A DNA stretch of 64,000 nt from Actinophytocola xanthii (lineage in GTDB: Bacteria; Actinomycetota; Actinomycetes; Mycobacteriales; Pseudonocardiaceae): assembly GCF_001921205.1 (NCBI RefSeq), contig NZ_MSIE01000015.1, forward strand, positions 112,680-176,679. Reading direction: 5' to 3'. The notes under the pieces were generated by a model. That model ran no database searches. It saw only the letters and a program-made list of their open reading frames with translations, and was not told the origin of the DNA. The first letter of the stretch is position 1. Every line of letters starts with the position of its first letter. Positions 27,010 through 36,079 of the stretch are shown here, piece after piece. The translations under genes were made by a program, and so were the position numbers.

Positions 27010-27690
27010 TCCGATCCCCTCGGGGACAGCTCGGCCCCGTAGCCGCGGCGGCCGTTGCAGTGGCGGGCGGGCAGCGGCACCCCGTGCCCTCGGGCCAGTG
27101 CGGCGGCCCGGCCCGCGTCCCATGTGGCGCCGAGCCGTTCGTACATCGCGGCGGCCGCGCGCAGTGCCTCGGCGCCGCGTTCGTCGCCGGACGCCAGCCA
27201 CGCCCCGGCCGCCACCTCCTGCGCGCGACCGGCCTCATAGGACGCCGACACCCGCTCGAACTTCACCGCCGCGGTCACGAGGTCGTCCGGCCGGTTGTCC
27301 AGCACGCCCCGCGTGTACGCCAGCACCGCGGGGGACAGCGGGGCGTCCAGCCGGGCGGCGCGGCGGCCGCCTGGTCGGCGAGCCGCCGCGCCGCCGCCTG
27401 CTCACCTGCGGCCACCAGTACGTCGACCGCGGCGGGCCGGCGTCCACGCCCCTCTTCGTGTCCAGCACGGCCAGCAGCGTCCGCACGCGGCCAGCCCGTC
27501 CCAGCGCCCCGTGCAGTACGTGAGCGCGAGCCCCGCACGGATCATGACCGCCAGCCTGCGGTTCTGCTGGGCCGCGTCGGCGCGCGATGCGGCGTCGAGC
27601 AACGTCTCGGCGATCGGCAGGTGACTCGGGTAGCAGGCCGCGACCCCGAGCGAGTAGTAGCCGTTCGCCTCCCGCCGCTGCCAGGGCGCC
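27010..27690 (-). pseudogene. LuxR-type ATPase regulator relic
   Basis: Minus-strand frames give REANGYYSLGVAACYPSHLP, DAASRADAAQQNRRLAVMIR, YTRGVLDNRPDDLVTAAVKF, RGAEALRAAAAMYERLGATW and finally GRRGYGAELSPR. These are the TPR-like helices that precede the LuxR helix-turn-helix in large MalT/AfsR-like regulators. The reading breaks exactly where the DNA-binding domain should begin (LSPRE), and at least two frameshifts interrupt it. The upstream end abuts the IS982 relic. Confidence 0.65.
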
Positions 27691-28300
27691 CCGCGACTTG
27701 AGCAGTGGCTCGCCGGGATGGGGTGTGCGGTTGCGGTAGGACGGCCGGATCAGCAGGACTCCGCGTTCGGTGAGGTAGTGGTCCAGTTCGCGGGAGACGT
27801 AGCCCTTGTCGGCGATGATCAGCAGCCCGGGGCCTCAGTGAGCAGGTGGGGTTCATGGTCGCAGATCGCCATGAGCACTTGCCGCTCGTCGATCTTCGGA
27901 TCGGCTGACGCCCGTGTGACGGGTAGTCCGGCCGGGGTGCAGACCAGATGCAGGCGCAGGCCCCAGAACCAGCGGGAGTGTGAGCGGCAGTAGCCGTTGC
28001 CCAGCCGGCCAGTTCCGAGCGTTTCACGGTGGGCAGGGAGCGTCCGCATTCGACTGGGGGGAGTCGATGATCCAGGTGGTGTCGGTCCACAGGTCAGTGT
28101 CCGCCGCTAACCAGCGCATGACCTGCTTGACCAGCGGTAACGCGGCGCGCGGGCGACGGTTGTAGCCGGACTGGCCGGGCAGGTACCGGAACGCGCCGGG
28201 CATCCGGACGGGCAGGAACCGCAGCCAGCGGGCCTCGGAGGTGAATCCCAGCAGCGCCTGAACACCCTTCGTCCGTCTCCGGTCACCTACCCGATATACG
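27691..28300 (-). mobile_element. IS982-family transposase relic
   Basis: Minus-strand frames contain DLWTDTTWIIDSPPVECGRS, TVKRSELAGW, SRWFWGLRLHLVCTPAGLPV, DERQVLMAICDHEPHLLTEA and IIADKGYVSRELDHYLTERG, in order but in several frames. It belongs to the same family as the intact element at 13,464-14,453 but is a diverged, dead copy. The C-terminus runs straight into the broken LuxR-type regulator. Confidence 0.7.
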
Positions 28301-28310
28301 CATTACTCGT

Positions 28311-29087
28311 CTAGGTGATGACGGCGCGGAACTGGTATCGGTCACCGCGGTAGGCCTGGTCGGTGAGCTCCAGCGGGTGGCCGTGCTGGCTGTAGGTGAG
28401 CTGGCGCGCCATCAGGACCGGGACGGACGTGCCTTCCAGTTCCAGCAAGCGGTTCTCCTCGCGGCTGGGCGGCCGTGCCTCCACGGCGTACTCGGCGCGG
28501 CGCGGGATCTGGGGCGGGTCGGCGGTCAGCAGCGTGGCGTACAGCGACGCGCTCGTGAAGTCCGTGTCCACGAGGTCGGGGCACAGGGCCAGTGGCAGCC
28601 GGTTGTGCTCAAGGGTCACGACCATCCCGTTGAGCGAGCGCAGCCGCCGCATCTCGAACAGGTTGGCGCCCGGTGCGATGCGCAGGCGCTGCGCCTCCCG
28701 GACCGTGCACGGGCGGACGTGCGACAGCAACACCTGCGTGCTCAGCGGGATGCGGTGTTTGCGGGCGTAGTCGGCGAAGCCCTCGACGTGGGTGGTGGCG
28801 GTCGCGGCGGTCACCTCGCCCGCGACGAACCAGCCGCGGGCTGGTGCGGCCTGCACGGCACCGTGTTCGGCGAGGAATGCCAGCGCGGAACGCATCGTCA
28901 CGCGGGAGGCGTGGTAGCGGTCGGCGAGGACCCGTTCGGACGGGAGGCGGTCGCCGGCGCGCGCACCGTTCGCGCGAAGGTCGTCCCAGAGCCGGCCCGC
29001 GATCCGCTCGTACAGCGGGACGGACTCCGGGTCGAGGGCGCCGCGGGGGAGTTCGAGAGGCGGGAGTCCACGGCCTGGACTAGGCAT
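28311..29087 (-). CDS. GntR-family (HutC/UTRA) regulator
   Basis: A 258-residue regulator. The winged helix spans PLYERIAGRLWDDLRANGAR through LPSERVLADRYHASRVTMRS. The C-terminal UTRA effector domain contains MRRLRSLNGMVVTLEHNRLP and LELTDQAYRGDRYQF. It is divergent from the GatZ/AgaS operon with 63 bases between starts, and a palindrome in that gap overlaps its own start codon. It is probably the local repressor, released by a phosphorylated sugar such as galactosamine-6-phosphate or tagatose-6-phosphate. Confidence 0.92.
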   Translation of the reverse strand: MPSPGRGLPPLELPRGALDPESVPLYERIAGRLWDDLRANGARAGDRLPSERVLADRYHASRVTMRSALAFLAEHGAVQAAPARGWFVAGEVTAATATTHVEGFADYARKHRIPLSTQVLLSHVRPCTVREAQRLRIAPGANLFEMRRLRSLNGMVVTLEHNRLPLALCPDLVDTDFTSASLYATLLTADPPQIPRRAEYAVEARPPSREENRLLELEGTSVPVLMARQLTYSQHGHPLELTDQAYRGDRYQFRAVIT

Positions 29088-29097
29088 ACCAGTATGC
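29084..29097. promoter_or_regulatory. GntR operator overlapping the regulator start
   Basis: GCATAC-CA-GTATGC is an inverted repeat with a 2-base centre. The ACCAGTAT core is repeated directly 12 bases on (29098-29106 region), as often seen for GntR/HutC operators. The first arm covers the ATG of the gntR gene, implying autorepression together with control of the divergent operon. Confidence 0.65.
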
Positions 29098-29150
29098 TAC
29101 CAGTATCAGATTCATTGCAGACCAGTCTGCGCGCTCCTAACTTTCGCGAC

Positions 29151-30425
29151 ATGACTCCACTGCGCGCGTGGCTGGCCCGGCACCACGAGGGCGAACCCGT
29201 CGGCGTGACCTCCGTGTGCTCGGCACATCCTCTGGTCATCGAGGCCGCCGCCCTCCAGGTGAAGGACGGCGGCGGGGTGCTGTTGGTCGAGGCGACCTCG
29301 AACCAGGTGGACCAGTACGGCGGCTACACCGGCATGCGCCCCGCCGACTTCGCGGCGCTGGTGCACGGGATCGTCGACCGGGCCGGGCTGCCGCGTGAGC
29401 GGGTCGTGCTCGGCGGGGACCACCTCGGTCCGCAGCGGTGGCGCGACCTCGGCCCGGACGAGGCGATGGACCGCGCCGACGCTCTGGTGACCGCCTACGT
29501 GCGGGCCGGCTTCACCAAGATCCACCTGGACTGCAGCGCCGCGTGCGCGGGCGACCCGGTTCCGCTGCCCGGCACCCTGGTCGCCGAGCGTGCCGCCCGG
29601 CTCGCGCGGACGGCCGAGAAGGCGGCCGCCGAGGTGCGCGCGGACCTCGGCTACGTGATCGGCACCGAGGTCCCGGTGCCGGGCGGGGCGCGGGAGACCA
29701 TCGAGTCGCTCACCCCGACCACCCCGCAGGCGGCGCGGGCGACGGTCGCCGAGCACCGCGCCGCGTTCGCCGAGGCCGGCGTGGACGATGCGTGGGAGCG
29801 GGTTATCGCGCTCGTCGTGCAGCCGGGCGTCGAGTTCGACCACGTCCGGGTCGTCGACTACGCCCCCGCCGCGGCCCGGAGCCTGAGCGAGGTCGTCACC
29901 GAGTACCCCGGCCTCGTGTTCGAGGCGCACTCCACCGACTACCAGACCCGCGACGGGCTGGCCGCGCTCGTGCGCGACCACTGGGCGGTGCTCAAGGTGG
30001 GGCCGGGTCTGACGTTCGCGCTGCGGGAGGCGTTGTTCGCGCTCGCGGCGATCGAGGACGAGCTGGCGGGGGACCGGTCGGGTCTCGTGGACAAGCTGGA
30101 GGCCGCCATGCTCGCCGACCCCTCCTGGTGGGCCGGGTACTACGACGGGGACCCGGATCAGCAACGGCTCGCCCGCCGCTACAGCTACAGCGACCGGTCG
30201 CGGTACTACTGGCCGCGGCCGGAGGTCGAGGCCGCCGTCGAGCGTCTGTTCCACAACCTCGACACCGTGGGCATCCCGCTGCCGCTGCTGAGCCAGTACC
30301 TCCCGGACCAGTACCGGCGCGTCCGCGCCGGCGAGCTGTCGCCGACGGCACGTGCCCTGGTGATCGACCACGTCCGCGACGTGCTGCGCGAGTACGCCCA
30401 CGCGTGCGGGGAGGTCGCGGCATGA
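29151..30425 (+). CDS. GatZ/KbaZ-family protein, likely tagatose-6-phosphate 4-epimerase
   Basis: A 424-residue member of the GatZ/KbaZ family (COG4573), of usual length. The N-terminal segment ITSVCSAHPLVIEA-like (here VTSVCSAHPLVIEAAALQV), EATSNQVDQYGGYTGMRPAD, GGDHLGPQRW, KIHLDCSAACAGDP and VFEAHSTDYQT are family hallmarks. The family was first named as the non-catalytic subunit of tagatose-bisphosphate aldolase, but no GatY/KbaY partner is encoded nearby. Stand-alone members have been reported to epimerise tagatose-6-phosphate to fructose-6-phosphate, which would suit this operon. Start ATG 29151; ATG 29094 is an alternative. Confidence 0.88.
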   Translation: MTPLRAWLARHHEGEPVGVTSVCSAHPLVIEAAALQVKDGGGVLLVEATSNQVDQYGGYTGMRPADFAALVHGIVDRAGLPRERVVLGGDHLGPQRWRDLGPDEAMDRADALVTAYVRAGFTKIHLDCSAACAGDPVPLPGTLVAERAARLARTAEKAAAEVRADLGYVIGTEVPVPGGARETIESLTPTTPQAARATVAEHRAAFAEAGVDDAWERVIALVVQPGVEFDHVRVVDYAPAAARSLSEVVTEYPGLVFEAHSTDYQTRDGLAALVRDHWAVLKVGPGLTFALREALFALAAIEDELAGDRSGLVDKLEAAMLADPSWWAGYYDGDPDQQRLARRYSYSDRSRYYWPRPEVEAAVERLFHNLDTVGIPLPLLSQYLPDQYRRVRAGELSPTARALVIDHVRDVLREYAHACGEVAA

Positions 30426-31522
30426 CCGGGGACCTGTGGACCGCACGCGAGATCACCCAGCAGCCCGCCGTCTGGCGCACGCTCGCCGAGCACCTGGCCG
30501 CCGGCAAGGCGCGGATCGACGCGTTCCTCGCGCCACTGCTGGCCCGCGACGACCTACGGATCGTGCTCACCGGCGCAGGCACGTCAGCGTTCGCCGGGGA
30601 GATCATCGCCCCCGGGCTGACGAGGGCGCTGCGCCGCCGCGTGGACGCGGTCGCCACCACGGACCTGGTGAGCAATCCCCGCGAGCACCTGGCCGAGGAC
30701 GTCCCGACGCTCCTCGTGTCCTTCGCGCGCTCCGGGGACAGCCCCGAGTCGCTCGCCGCGGTCCGGCTCGCGGACGAGGTCCTGTCCGACGCCTGGCACC
30801 TGGTCCTCACGTGCAACCCGGACGGGCAGCTGTACCGGACCACGAACGGGGACCGCAGCCTCGCCCTGCTGATGCCCGAGGGCACCAACGACCGCGCCTT
30901 CGCCATGACCTCCAGCGTCACCAGCATGATGCTGGCCGCCCTGACCGTCCTCGGGGCCGGCCCGGACGTCCCGCTCCTCGCGGACGTCGCGGCGGCGGCC
31001 CTGCCGGACCTGGCCAAGCGGGCGCGCGTGCTGGCCGAGGAGGGCGCGGACCGGTTCGTCTACCTCGGCAGCGGCGCGTTCGCCGGGCTCGCCCGCGAGT
31101 CCGCGCTGAAGCTGCTCGAGCTGACCGCGGGACGGGTCGTGAGCTACTTCGAGTCCTCACTGGGCTTCCGGCACGGCCCCAAGTCCGTGCTCAACGACGA
31201 CACGGTGGCTTTCGTCTACCTGTCCAACGACCGGTACACGCGGCAGTACGACGTCGACATCGCCCGCGAGCTGCGCGCCGCACTGCCCGACGGGCACGTG
31301 ATCACCATCGGCTGCCGGGACGACGCGGAGGAGGAGACCTGGTCGTTCCCGGGGCTCGGGCACCTGCCGGACGCCACCGTCGCGCCGGTCCTGCTGCTGG
31401 CCGCGCAGCACGTCGCGCTGGCGACGTCGCGCGCGCTCGGGCTGGACCCGGACAACCCGTTCCCGGCCAACGAAGTGAACCGGGTCGTGCAGGGGGTGAC
31501 CATCCATGCCCTCGACGAGTGA
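30422..31522 (+). CDS. agaS: AgaS-like SIS-domain sugar isomerase/deaminase
   Basis: A 366-residue double-SIS protein. Phosphosugar-binding motifs are TGAGTSAFAGE with SFARSGDSPES in the first domain and YLGSGAFAGLARESALKLLE in the second, followed by SSLGFRHGPKSVLND. This pattern matches AgaS, the galactosamine-6-phosphate deaminase/isomerase that yields tagatose-6-phosphate. Its ATG overlaps the preceding stop as ATGA and its own end overlaps the kinase start by 17 bases, so the operon is tightly coupled. No N-acetyl deacetylase (AgaA/NagA) is seen in the window. Confidence 0.88.
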   Translation: MTGDLWTAREITQQPAVWRTLAEHLAAGKARIDAFLAPLLARDDLRIVLTGAGTSAFAGEIIAPGLTRALRRRVDAVATTDLVSNPREHLAEDVPTLLVSFARSGDSPESLAAVRLADEVLSDAWHLVLTCNPDGQLYRTTNGDRSLALLMPEGTNDRAFAMTSSVTSMMLAALTVLGAGPDVPLLADVAAAALPDLAKRARVLAEEGADRFVYLGSGAFAGLARESALKLLELTAGRVVSYFESSLGFRHGPKSVLNDDTVAFVYLSNDRYTRQYDVDIARELRAALPDGHVITIGCRDDAEEETWSFPGLGHLPDATVAPVLLLAAQHVALATSRALGLDPDNPFPANEVNRVVQGVTIHALDE

Positions 31523-32516
31523 CACGGGTGTGTTCCTCGGCGTGGACGGTGGCGGCACCAAGACCGCGTTCGCGCTGCTGACCGGGGACGGCGAGCTGCT
31601 CGCCACCGCGCTGGCGCCGAGCAGCTACTACCTCGGGCACAGCATCGACCTGGTCGAGGAGGTCCTGCGCGCCGGCGTCACCGCGGTGTGCGGCGAGACC
31701 GGCGTCGCCCCGGCGGACATCACCTACGCGTTCGTCGCGCTCCCCGGCTACGGCGAGGTGAGTGCCGACCTCGAGACCCTGAACGGGATCCCGGCCCGGG
31801 TGCTCGGCCACGAGCGGTACCGCTGCGACAACGACATGGTCGCGGGCTGGGCCGGTTCGCTGGGCACCGCCGACGGCGTGAACGTGATCGCGGGGACCGG
31901 GTCCATGACCTACGGCGAACACGACGGCCGCGGCCTGCGGGTCGGGGGTTGGGGTGAGCTGTTCGACGACGAGGGCTCGGCCTACTGGATCGCGATCCGC
32001 GGGCTGAACGCGTTCGCGCGGATGTCCGACGGCAGGCTGCCTGCCGGACCGCTGCACGAGCGCATGACCGGTCATCTCCGCCTCGCCACCGACCACGACC
32101 TCGTCGACGTGGTGCTCAACCGGTGGCAGGGCGACCGGATGAAGGTGGCGTCCCTGGCCCAGGTCGTCACCGCGGCCGCGGCCGACGGCGACACCGCGTG
32201 CGCCGCGATCCTCCGCGAGGCGGGCGAGCGGCTCGCGGACCTCGTGCTCGCCACGATCGACCGGCTCGGCTACGCACCCGGTGAGGTCGTCCCGGTGTCG
32301 TGGTCCGGCGGTGTCTTCGCGAGCGAACAGGTGCGGGCCGCGTTCCGCGGCCGCCTCGCCGACGCGCCGGTCGACCTGCGCACCCCGCTCCTCCCGCCGG
32401 TCCTCGGCGCCGCGCTGTACGCGGCCCGCCTGTCCGGCCGCCCACTGCCCTCCGGAGCCGTCGACCGGCTGCGGACCCACGCGACCACCGTGCCCCAAGG
32501 AGGCGACGATGCCTGA
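31506..32516 (+). CDS. BadF/BadG-family sugar kinase
   Basis: A 336-residue ASKHA-fold kinase of the N-acetylglucosamine-kinase/BadF class. The phosphate-1 motif is GVDGGGTKTAFALL, the phosphate-2 motif NVIAGTGSMTYG, and the adenosine motif WSGGVFASEQV. RVGGWGELFDDEGSAYWI is typical of this family. In context it should phosphorylate the incoming free sugar or amino sugar at C6, replacing PTS phosphorylation. It overlaps both neighbours (17 bases upstream, 8 bases downstream). Confidence 0.88.
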   Translation: MPSTSDTGVFLGVDGGGTKTAFALLTGDGELLATALAPSSYYLGHSIDLVEEVLRAGVTAVCGETGVAPADITYAFVALPGYGEVSADLETLNGIPARVLGHERYRCDNDMVAGWAGSLGTADGVNVIAGTGSMTYGEHDGRGLRVGGWGELFDDEGSAYWIAIRGLNAFARMSDGRLPAGPLHERMTGHLRLATDHDLVDVVLNRWQGDRMKVASLAQVVTAAAADGDTACAAILREAGERLADLVLATIDRLGYAPGEVVPVSWSGGVFASEQVRAAFRGRLADAPVDLRTPLLPPVLGAALYAARLSGRPLPSGAVDRLRTHATTVPQGGDDA

Positions 32517-33468
32517 TCCCGTCACGACCCGCGGCGGCAGCCGCTGGATCCCCTACGCCGGACTGCTCGTGCTGTTCTGGGGCGTGTGGGGCGCGTTCTC
32601 CGGCACCCCGACCTCGTTGTACGACTACCCCAACGAGATGGTGTACATCCTGTGGGCGTTCACCATGATCATCCCCGCTGTGGTCGCCATGCGCGGTCAG
32701 CGGTTCGACCGGCGGCCCGTCGCGGCGGTGTACGGCCTCGTCGTCGGCCTTACCGGCGCAGGCGGCCAGCTCGTGCTGTTCAAGGCCCTCACCATCGGCC
32801 CCGCGTACCTGATCTTCCCGCTCATCTCGATCTCACCCGCGATCACCGTGCTGATGGCGGTGGCGATCCTGCGGGAACGCATCCGTCCACTCGCGACGGT
32901 CGGCGTGGTGGCCGCGCTCGCGTCCATCGTCCTGTTCAGCATCAGCAGCGGCTCCGACGACGCGACTGCGGGACCGTGGCTGGTCCTGGCGCTGATCGTC
33001 ATGGTCGCGTGGGGTGTGCAGGCCTTTTTCATGAAGAAGGCCGCCAACGTCGGCGTGAACGACGCGACGACCTTCGCGTGGATGACCATCAGCGGGCTGC
33101 TGCTCGTGCCCGTCGCCTGGTTCATGATGGGGGACTACCCCGGTGACGCGCCCTGGCAGGCACCCGCCCTCACGCTCGGCACCCAGCTGCTCAACGCGGT
33201 CGGCGCGCTGTTCCTCGTCATGGCGCTCTCCCGGGGCAAGGCGACCATCGTCGCCCCGGTGACCAACGCCCTCGCGCCCGTCCTCACCATCGTCATCTCG
33301 CTGATCGTCTACCAGACCCTGCCGTCGATGTACGGGTTCATCGGCATCCTCCTCGCCATCGGCGGCTCCACCCTCATGGTCTACGCGGACGAGGCCGACA
33401 CCGGCACTGCGGTCGCGGCCGACGCCGGTGCCGCGAAGAAGGCCGTGACCCACTCCGACCGATCCTGA
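32509..33468 (+). CDS. DMT-superfamily (EamA/GRP-like) permease
   Basis: A 319-residue membrane protein with about ten hydrophobic helices, beginning YAGLLVLFWGVWGAFSGTP, and two EamA-type halves (AYLIFPLISISPAITVLMAV and KATIVAPVTNALAPVLTIVI). ATG 32509 follows AAGGAGG and overlaps the kinase stop. In an operon with a sugar kinase and isomerase and no ABC or PTS genes, it is the best candidate for uptake of the free sugar, as for glucose/rhamnose members of this superfamily. That substrate assignment is inference. Confidence 0.85.
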   Translation: MPDPVTTRGGSRWIPYAGLLVLFWGVWGAFSGTPTSLYDYPNEMVYILWAFTMIIPAVVAMRGQRFDRRPVAAVYGLVVGLTGAGGQLVLFKALTIGPAYLIFPLISISPAITVLMAVAILRERIRPLATVGVVAALASIVLFSISSGSDDATAGPWLVLALIVMVAWGVQAFFMKKAANVGVNDATTFAWMTISGLLLVPVAWFMMGDYPGDAPWQAPALTLGTQLLNAVGALFLVMALSRGKATIVAPVTNALAPVLTIVISLIVYQTLPSMYGFIGILLAIGGSTLMVYADEADTGTAVAADAGAAKKAVTHSDRS

Positions 33469-33509
33469 CGCCGACCAGCCAGCACACCTCCAACGAAGGA
33501 GAGTCCGAC

Positions 33510-35582
33510 ATGGCCGACATGAAGCGGCGCACCGTACTGAAGGTGGCACTGGGAGGCGCAGGCCTGGCCGCCGTTCCCGCGCTGACCGGCGGCGCCGGAC
33601 CTGCGGCCGCCACCCCGAACCGCGGCCCCCACCTCGTCGGGGTCGGCGACACGTCCATCACCGTGGAGTTCGACGACGAGCTGCGCAGCCGGGTTGCCCT
33701 GCAGGGCAACGACATCACCCGGTTCGACGCCGGTGAGGCGCTGCTGCTCGGCGACCGGGCCATCGACAGGTTCGCCTACCGCGGCCACCGGACCCACGAG
33801 ACGTGGCACCCCCGGCACGGCGCGGGCGTCCGGGTGACGATCGAGGGCGACGCCCGGGAAGGCGTGCGGAAGACGGTCGAGCTGACCTCCTTCCGGCGCC
33901 TCGCCGGGATGGTCGTCATGAAGGTGACCTACACCAACCGCTCCCGTTCCGTGCTGAACGTGACCGGGTGGCGCAACTGCGCTCACGAACTCCTGGCCGC
34001 GCCGGGCGGTTTCCACACCTTCTCCGGCACCACCCACGAGGACCGTAGGGACTGGGTGCAGCCGATGACGGACGGTTTCGCCCAGGAGAACTCGCTGGGG
34101 ATGGTCTCCTCCGACTACGGCGGCGGCACACCGCTGGCGACCGTCTGGCGCCGGGGCGCCGGCCTGTCCGTCGGACACGTCGAGCCGGTGGCGAGGATCC
34201 TGCGCATGCCCGTGCGCAGGACGGCAGGCGGCGCGAGCATCGCCATCGAGGGTGACGTCGCCCGGGCGTTGGAGCCGGGGCAGCGGCTCGCCACCGACAC
34301 CACGTTCCTGACCGCCCACCCGCGCGACCACTTCGTGCCGCTGCAGCGCTACCGGGACTACATGGCCGACATCGGCCAGCAGGCTCCCAGGACACCGCGC
34401 GCCGCGGTCGAACCCATCTGGTGCGCCTGGGGTTACGAACGCGGCTTCACCGTCGACCAGATCGTGGGGACGCTGCCGAAGGTGGCCGACGTCGGTCTCG
34501 AGTGGGCGGTGCTCGACGACGGCTGGCAGACCAACGAGGGCGACTGGGACATCAACACGGAGAAGTTCCCGCGCGGCGAGGCGGACATGCGGGCCTTCAC
34601 CAAGCAGATCCGGGATGCGGGACTGCGGCCGCGCCTGTGGTGGGCGCCGCTCGCGGCGGATCCCGGGAGCAACCTGTTCGCCGAGCGCCCCGACATGCTG
34701 CTGCTGGACGAGAACGGCGACAAGCAGGACGTCACCTGGTGGGACGCCTACACGCTGTGCCCGGCGTACGAGCCCACTGTGGACTACTTCGTCGCGCAGG
34801 CGCGGAAGTTCATCCGCGACTGGGGTTACGAAGGGCTCAAGATCGACGGCCAGCACCTGAACGCCGTCGTCCCCTGCCACAACCCGGCACACGGCCACGC
34901 CCGGCCGGAGGAGTCGACCGAAGGCGCGGCCCGCTTCTGGCAGCGGGTGTACGACGCGGTGCACAAGGCGAACCGCGACGCGGTCGTCGAACTGTGCCCG
35001 TGCGGCACGGCCTTCGCGTTCCACAACCTGCCCTACGTCGACCAGTACCCGGCCTCGGACCCGCTGTCGTCCTACCAGGTCCGCACCAAGGGCAAGACGA
35101 TGAAGGCGTTGATGGGCCGGGGCAGCAGCTATGCGGGCGACCACGTGGAACTGAGCGATGGCGGCGATGACTTCGCGTCGAGCTACGGCGTGGGCGCGGT
35201 GCTGTCGACCAAGTTCACCTACCCGGCGGCCTCGCCGGAGGACCCGTACGTGCTCACCCCGGAGCGGGAGGTGCTCTGGCGCAGGTGGGTGGGCCTGTAC
35301 AAGGAGAACATGCTGTCCACCGGCGAGTATCGGGGCGAGCTGTACGACATCGGGTTCGACAAGCCGGAAGCGCACGTCGTCGCGAAGGGCAGGACCCTGC
35401 ACTACGCGTTCTACGCCGACCGGTGGGACGGCGAGGTCGAGCTGCGCGGTCTGGAGCGCGGCCGGTACCGCCTGACCGACCCGTTCACCGGCGCCCCGCT
35501 CGGCGTCGTCGACGCCCGCCACGACACGGTGCGGCTGAGCTTCGAGCGGTTCCAGCTCGTCGTGGCCGAGCCGATCGGCTGA
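33510..35582 (+). CDS. Tat-exported GH36-like alpha-glycosidase
   Basis: A 690-residue enzyme. The twin-arginine signal MKRRTVLKVALGGAGLAA indicates folded export. The beta-sandwich (about 40-280) is followed by a barrel with WAVLDDGWQTNEGDWD, LRPRLWWAPLAADP and the nucleophile motif GLKIDGQH (Asp about 446). ELCPCGTAFAFH and the following YQVRTKG region should supply the acid/base side. Compared with classical alpha-galactosidases the nucleophile context is KIDGQ rather than KLDYN, so alpha-N-acetylgalactosaminidase or a related specificity is possible. It is the last gene of the operon. Confidence 0.85.
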   Translation: MADMKRRTVLKVALGGAGLAAVPALTGGAGPAAATPNRGPHLVGVGDTSITVEFDDELRSRVALQGNDITRFDAGEALLLGDRAIDRFAYRGHRTHETWHPRHGAGVRVTIEGDAREGVRKTVELTSFRRLAGMVVMKVTYTNRSRSVLNVTGWRNCAHELLAAPGGFHTFSGTTHEDRRDWVQPMTDGFAQENSLGMVSSDYGGGTPLATVWRRGAGLSVGHVEPVARILRMPVRRTAGGASIAIEGDVARALEPGQRLATDTTFLTAHPRDHFVPLQRYRDYMADIGQQAPRTPRAAVEPIWCAWGYERGFTVDQIVGTLPKVADVGLEWAVLDDGWQTNEGDWDINTEKFPRGEADMRAFTKQIRDAGLRPRLWWAPLAADPGSNLFAERPDMLLLDENGDKQDVTWWDAYTLCPAYEPTVDYFVAQARKFIRDWGYEGLKIDGQHLNAVVPCHNPAHGHARPEESTEGAARFWQRVYDAVHKANRDAVVELCPCGTAFAFHNLPYVDQYPASDPLSSYQVRTKGKTMKALMGRGSSYAGDHVELSDGGDDFASSYGVGAVLSTKFTYPAASPEDPYVLTPEREVLWRRWVGLYKENMLSTGEYRGELYDIGFDKPEAHVVAKGRTLHYAFYADRWDGEVELRGLERGRYRLTDPFTGAPLGVVDARHDTVRLSFERFQLVVAEPIG

Positions 35583-35590
35583 CTGGCTAC

Positions 35591-35623
35591 GCCGAGGTGC
35601 CCGGCGTGCCAGGGCACCTCGGC
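35591..35623. terminator. Hairpin terminator of the sugar operon
   Basis: GCCGAGGTGCCC (35591-35602) pairs perfectly with GGGCACCTCGGC (35612-35623) across a 9-base loop, starting 8 bases after the glycosidase stop. There is no T tract. Confidence 0.8.
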
Positions 35624-35685
35624 CGTCAGCGGTCCACGCGCTCGGCGGCCACCTCGGTCGTGGCGCACCGCTCGGCGTTGGATGC

Positions 35686-35989
35686 TCCCCGTCCGGGCGA
35701 CGCCGATTTCGAGGAGTTCGTCGAGGCCGTTTTGGACGTTGTTCTGGAACGGTTCGAGACCCACTTCCACCAGGTGGTCCGTCGCCTGGATGCGTTGCTG
35801 GCGAGGACCGGCCCCAGCAACGCCGATGCTGACAGCCTCCGACAGAACTTCCCCCACTGTTTCGCTTTGACAAGTTCGCCGACCCGATCAATCAGAAGAA
35901 GGATATGTTGCGCCTGGTTGTCGCGGTTTTGGAGGCGTTTCCCGGGGACGCGTTGCTGGAGTTCGCGGGGGAGTCTGGAGTGCGGTGAT
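35686..35989 (+). pseudogene. Frameshifted relic of unknown protein
   Basis: One frame reads FEEFVEAVLDVVLERFETHF and VVRRLDALLARTGPSNADAD; after a shift near 35,870 another reads FDKFADPINQKKDMLRLVVA and LEAFPGDALLEFAGESGVR before a stop. Both look like genuine protein with normal codon use, but I cannot name the family. Confidence 0.45.
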
Positions 35990-36062
35990 GCTGGGGGAGG
36001 GACGCGGTGTTGGTTCGGGACCAGTCCTCGTTGATCGCATCTCGGTTCGCTGCCTACGGCCA
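35990..36062 (+). pseudogene. Serine recombinase micro-relic
   Basis: One frame gives GEGDAVLVRDQSSLIASRFA then AYGH, matching the segment at 14,725-14,790 of the recombinase described above (NQFSLIAAKFAAYGV). Only about 24 codons remain. Confidence 0.5.
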
Positions 36063-36079
36063 CCGCGAACTTCAGCGGC

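Noticed and set aside
26999..27012. Perfect palindrome GGATCAGCTGATCC over the stop codon of the secreted glycosidase
   Set aside because: With no loop it cannot form a useful terminator hairpin, and its position over coding sequence makes an operator unlikely; probably chance.
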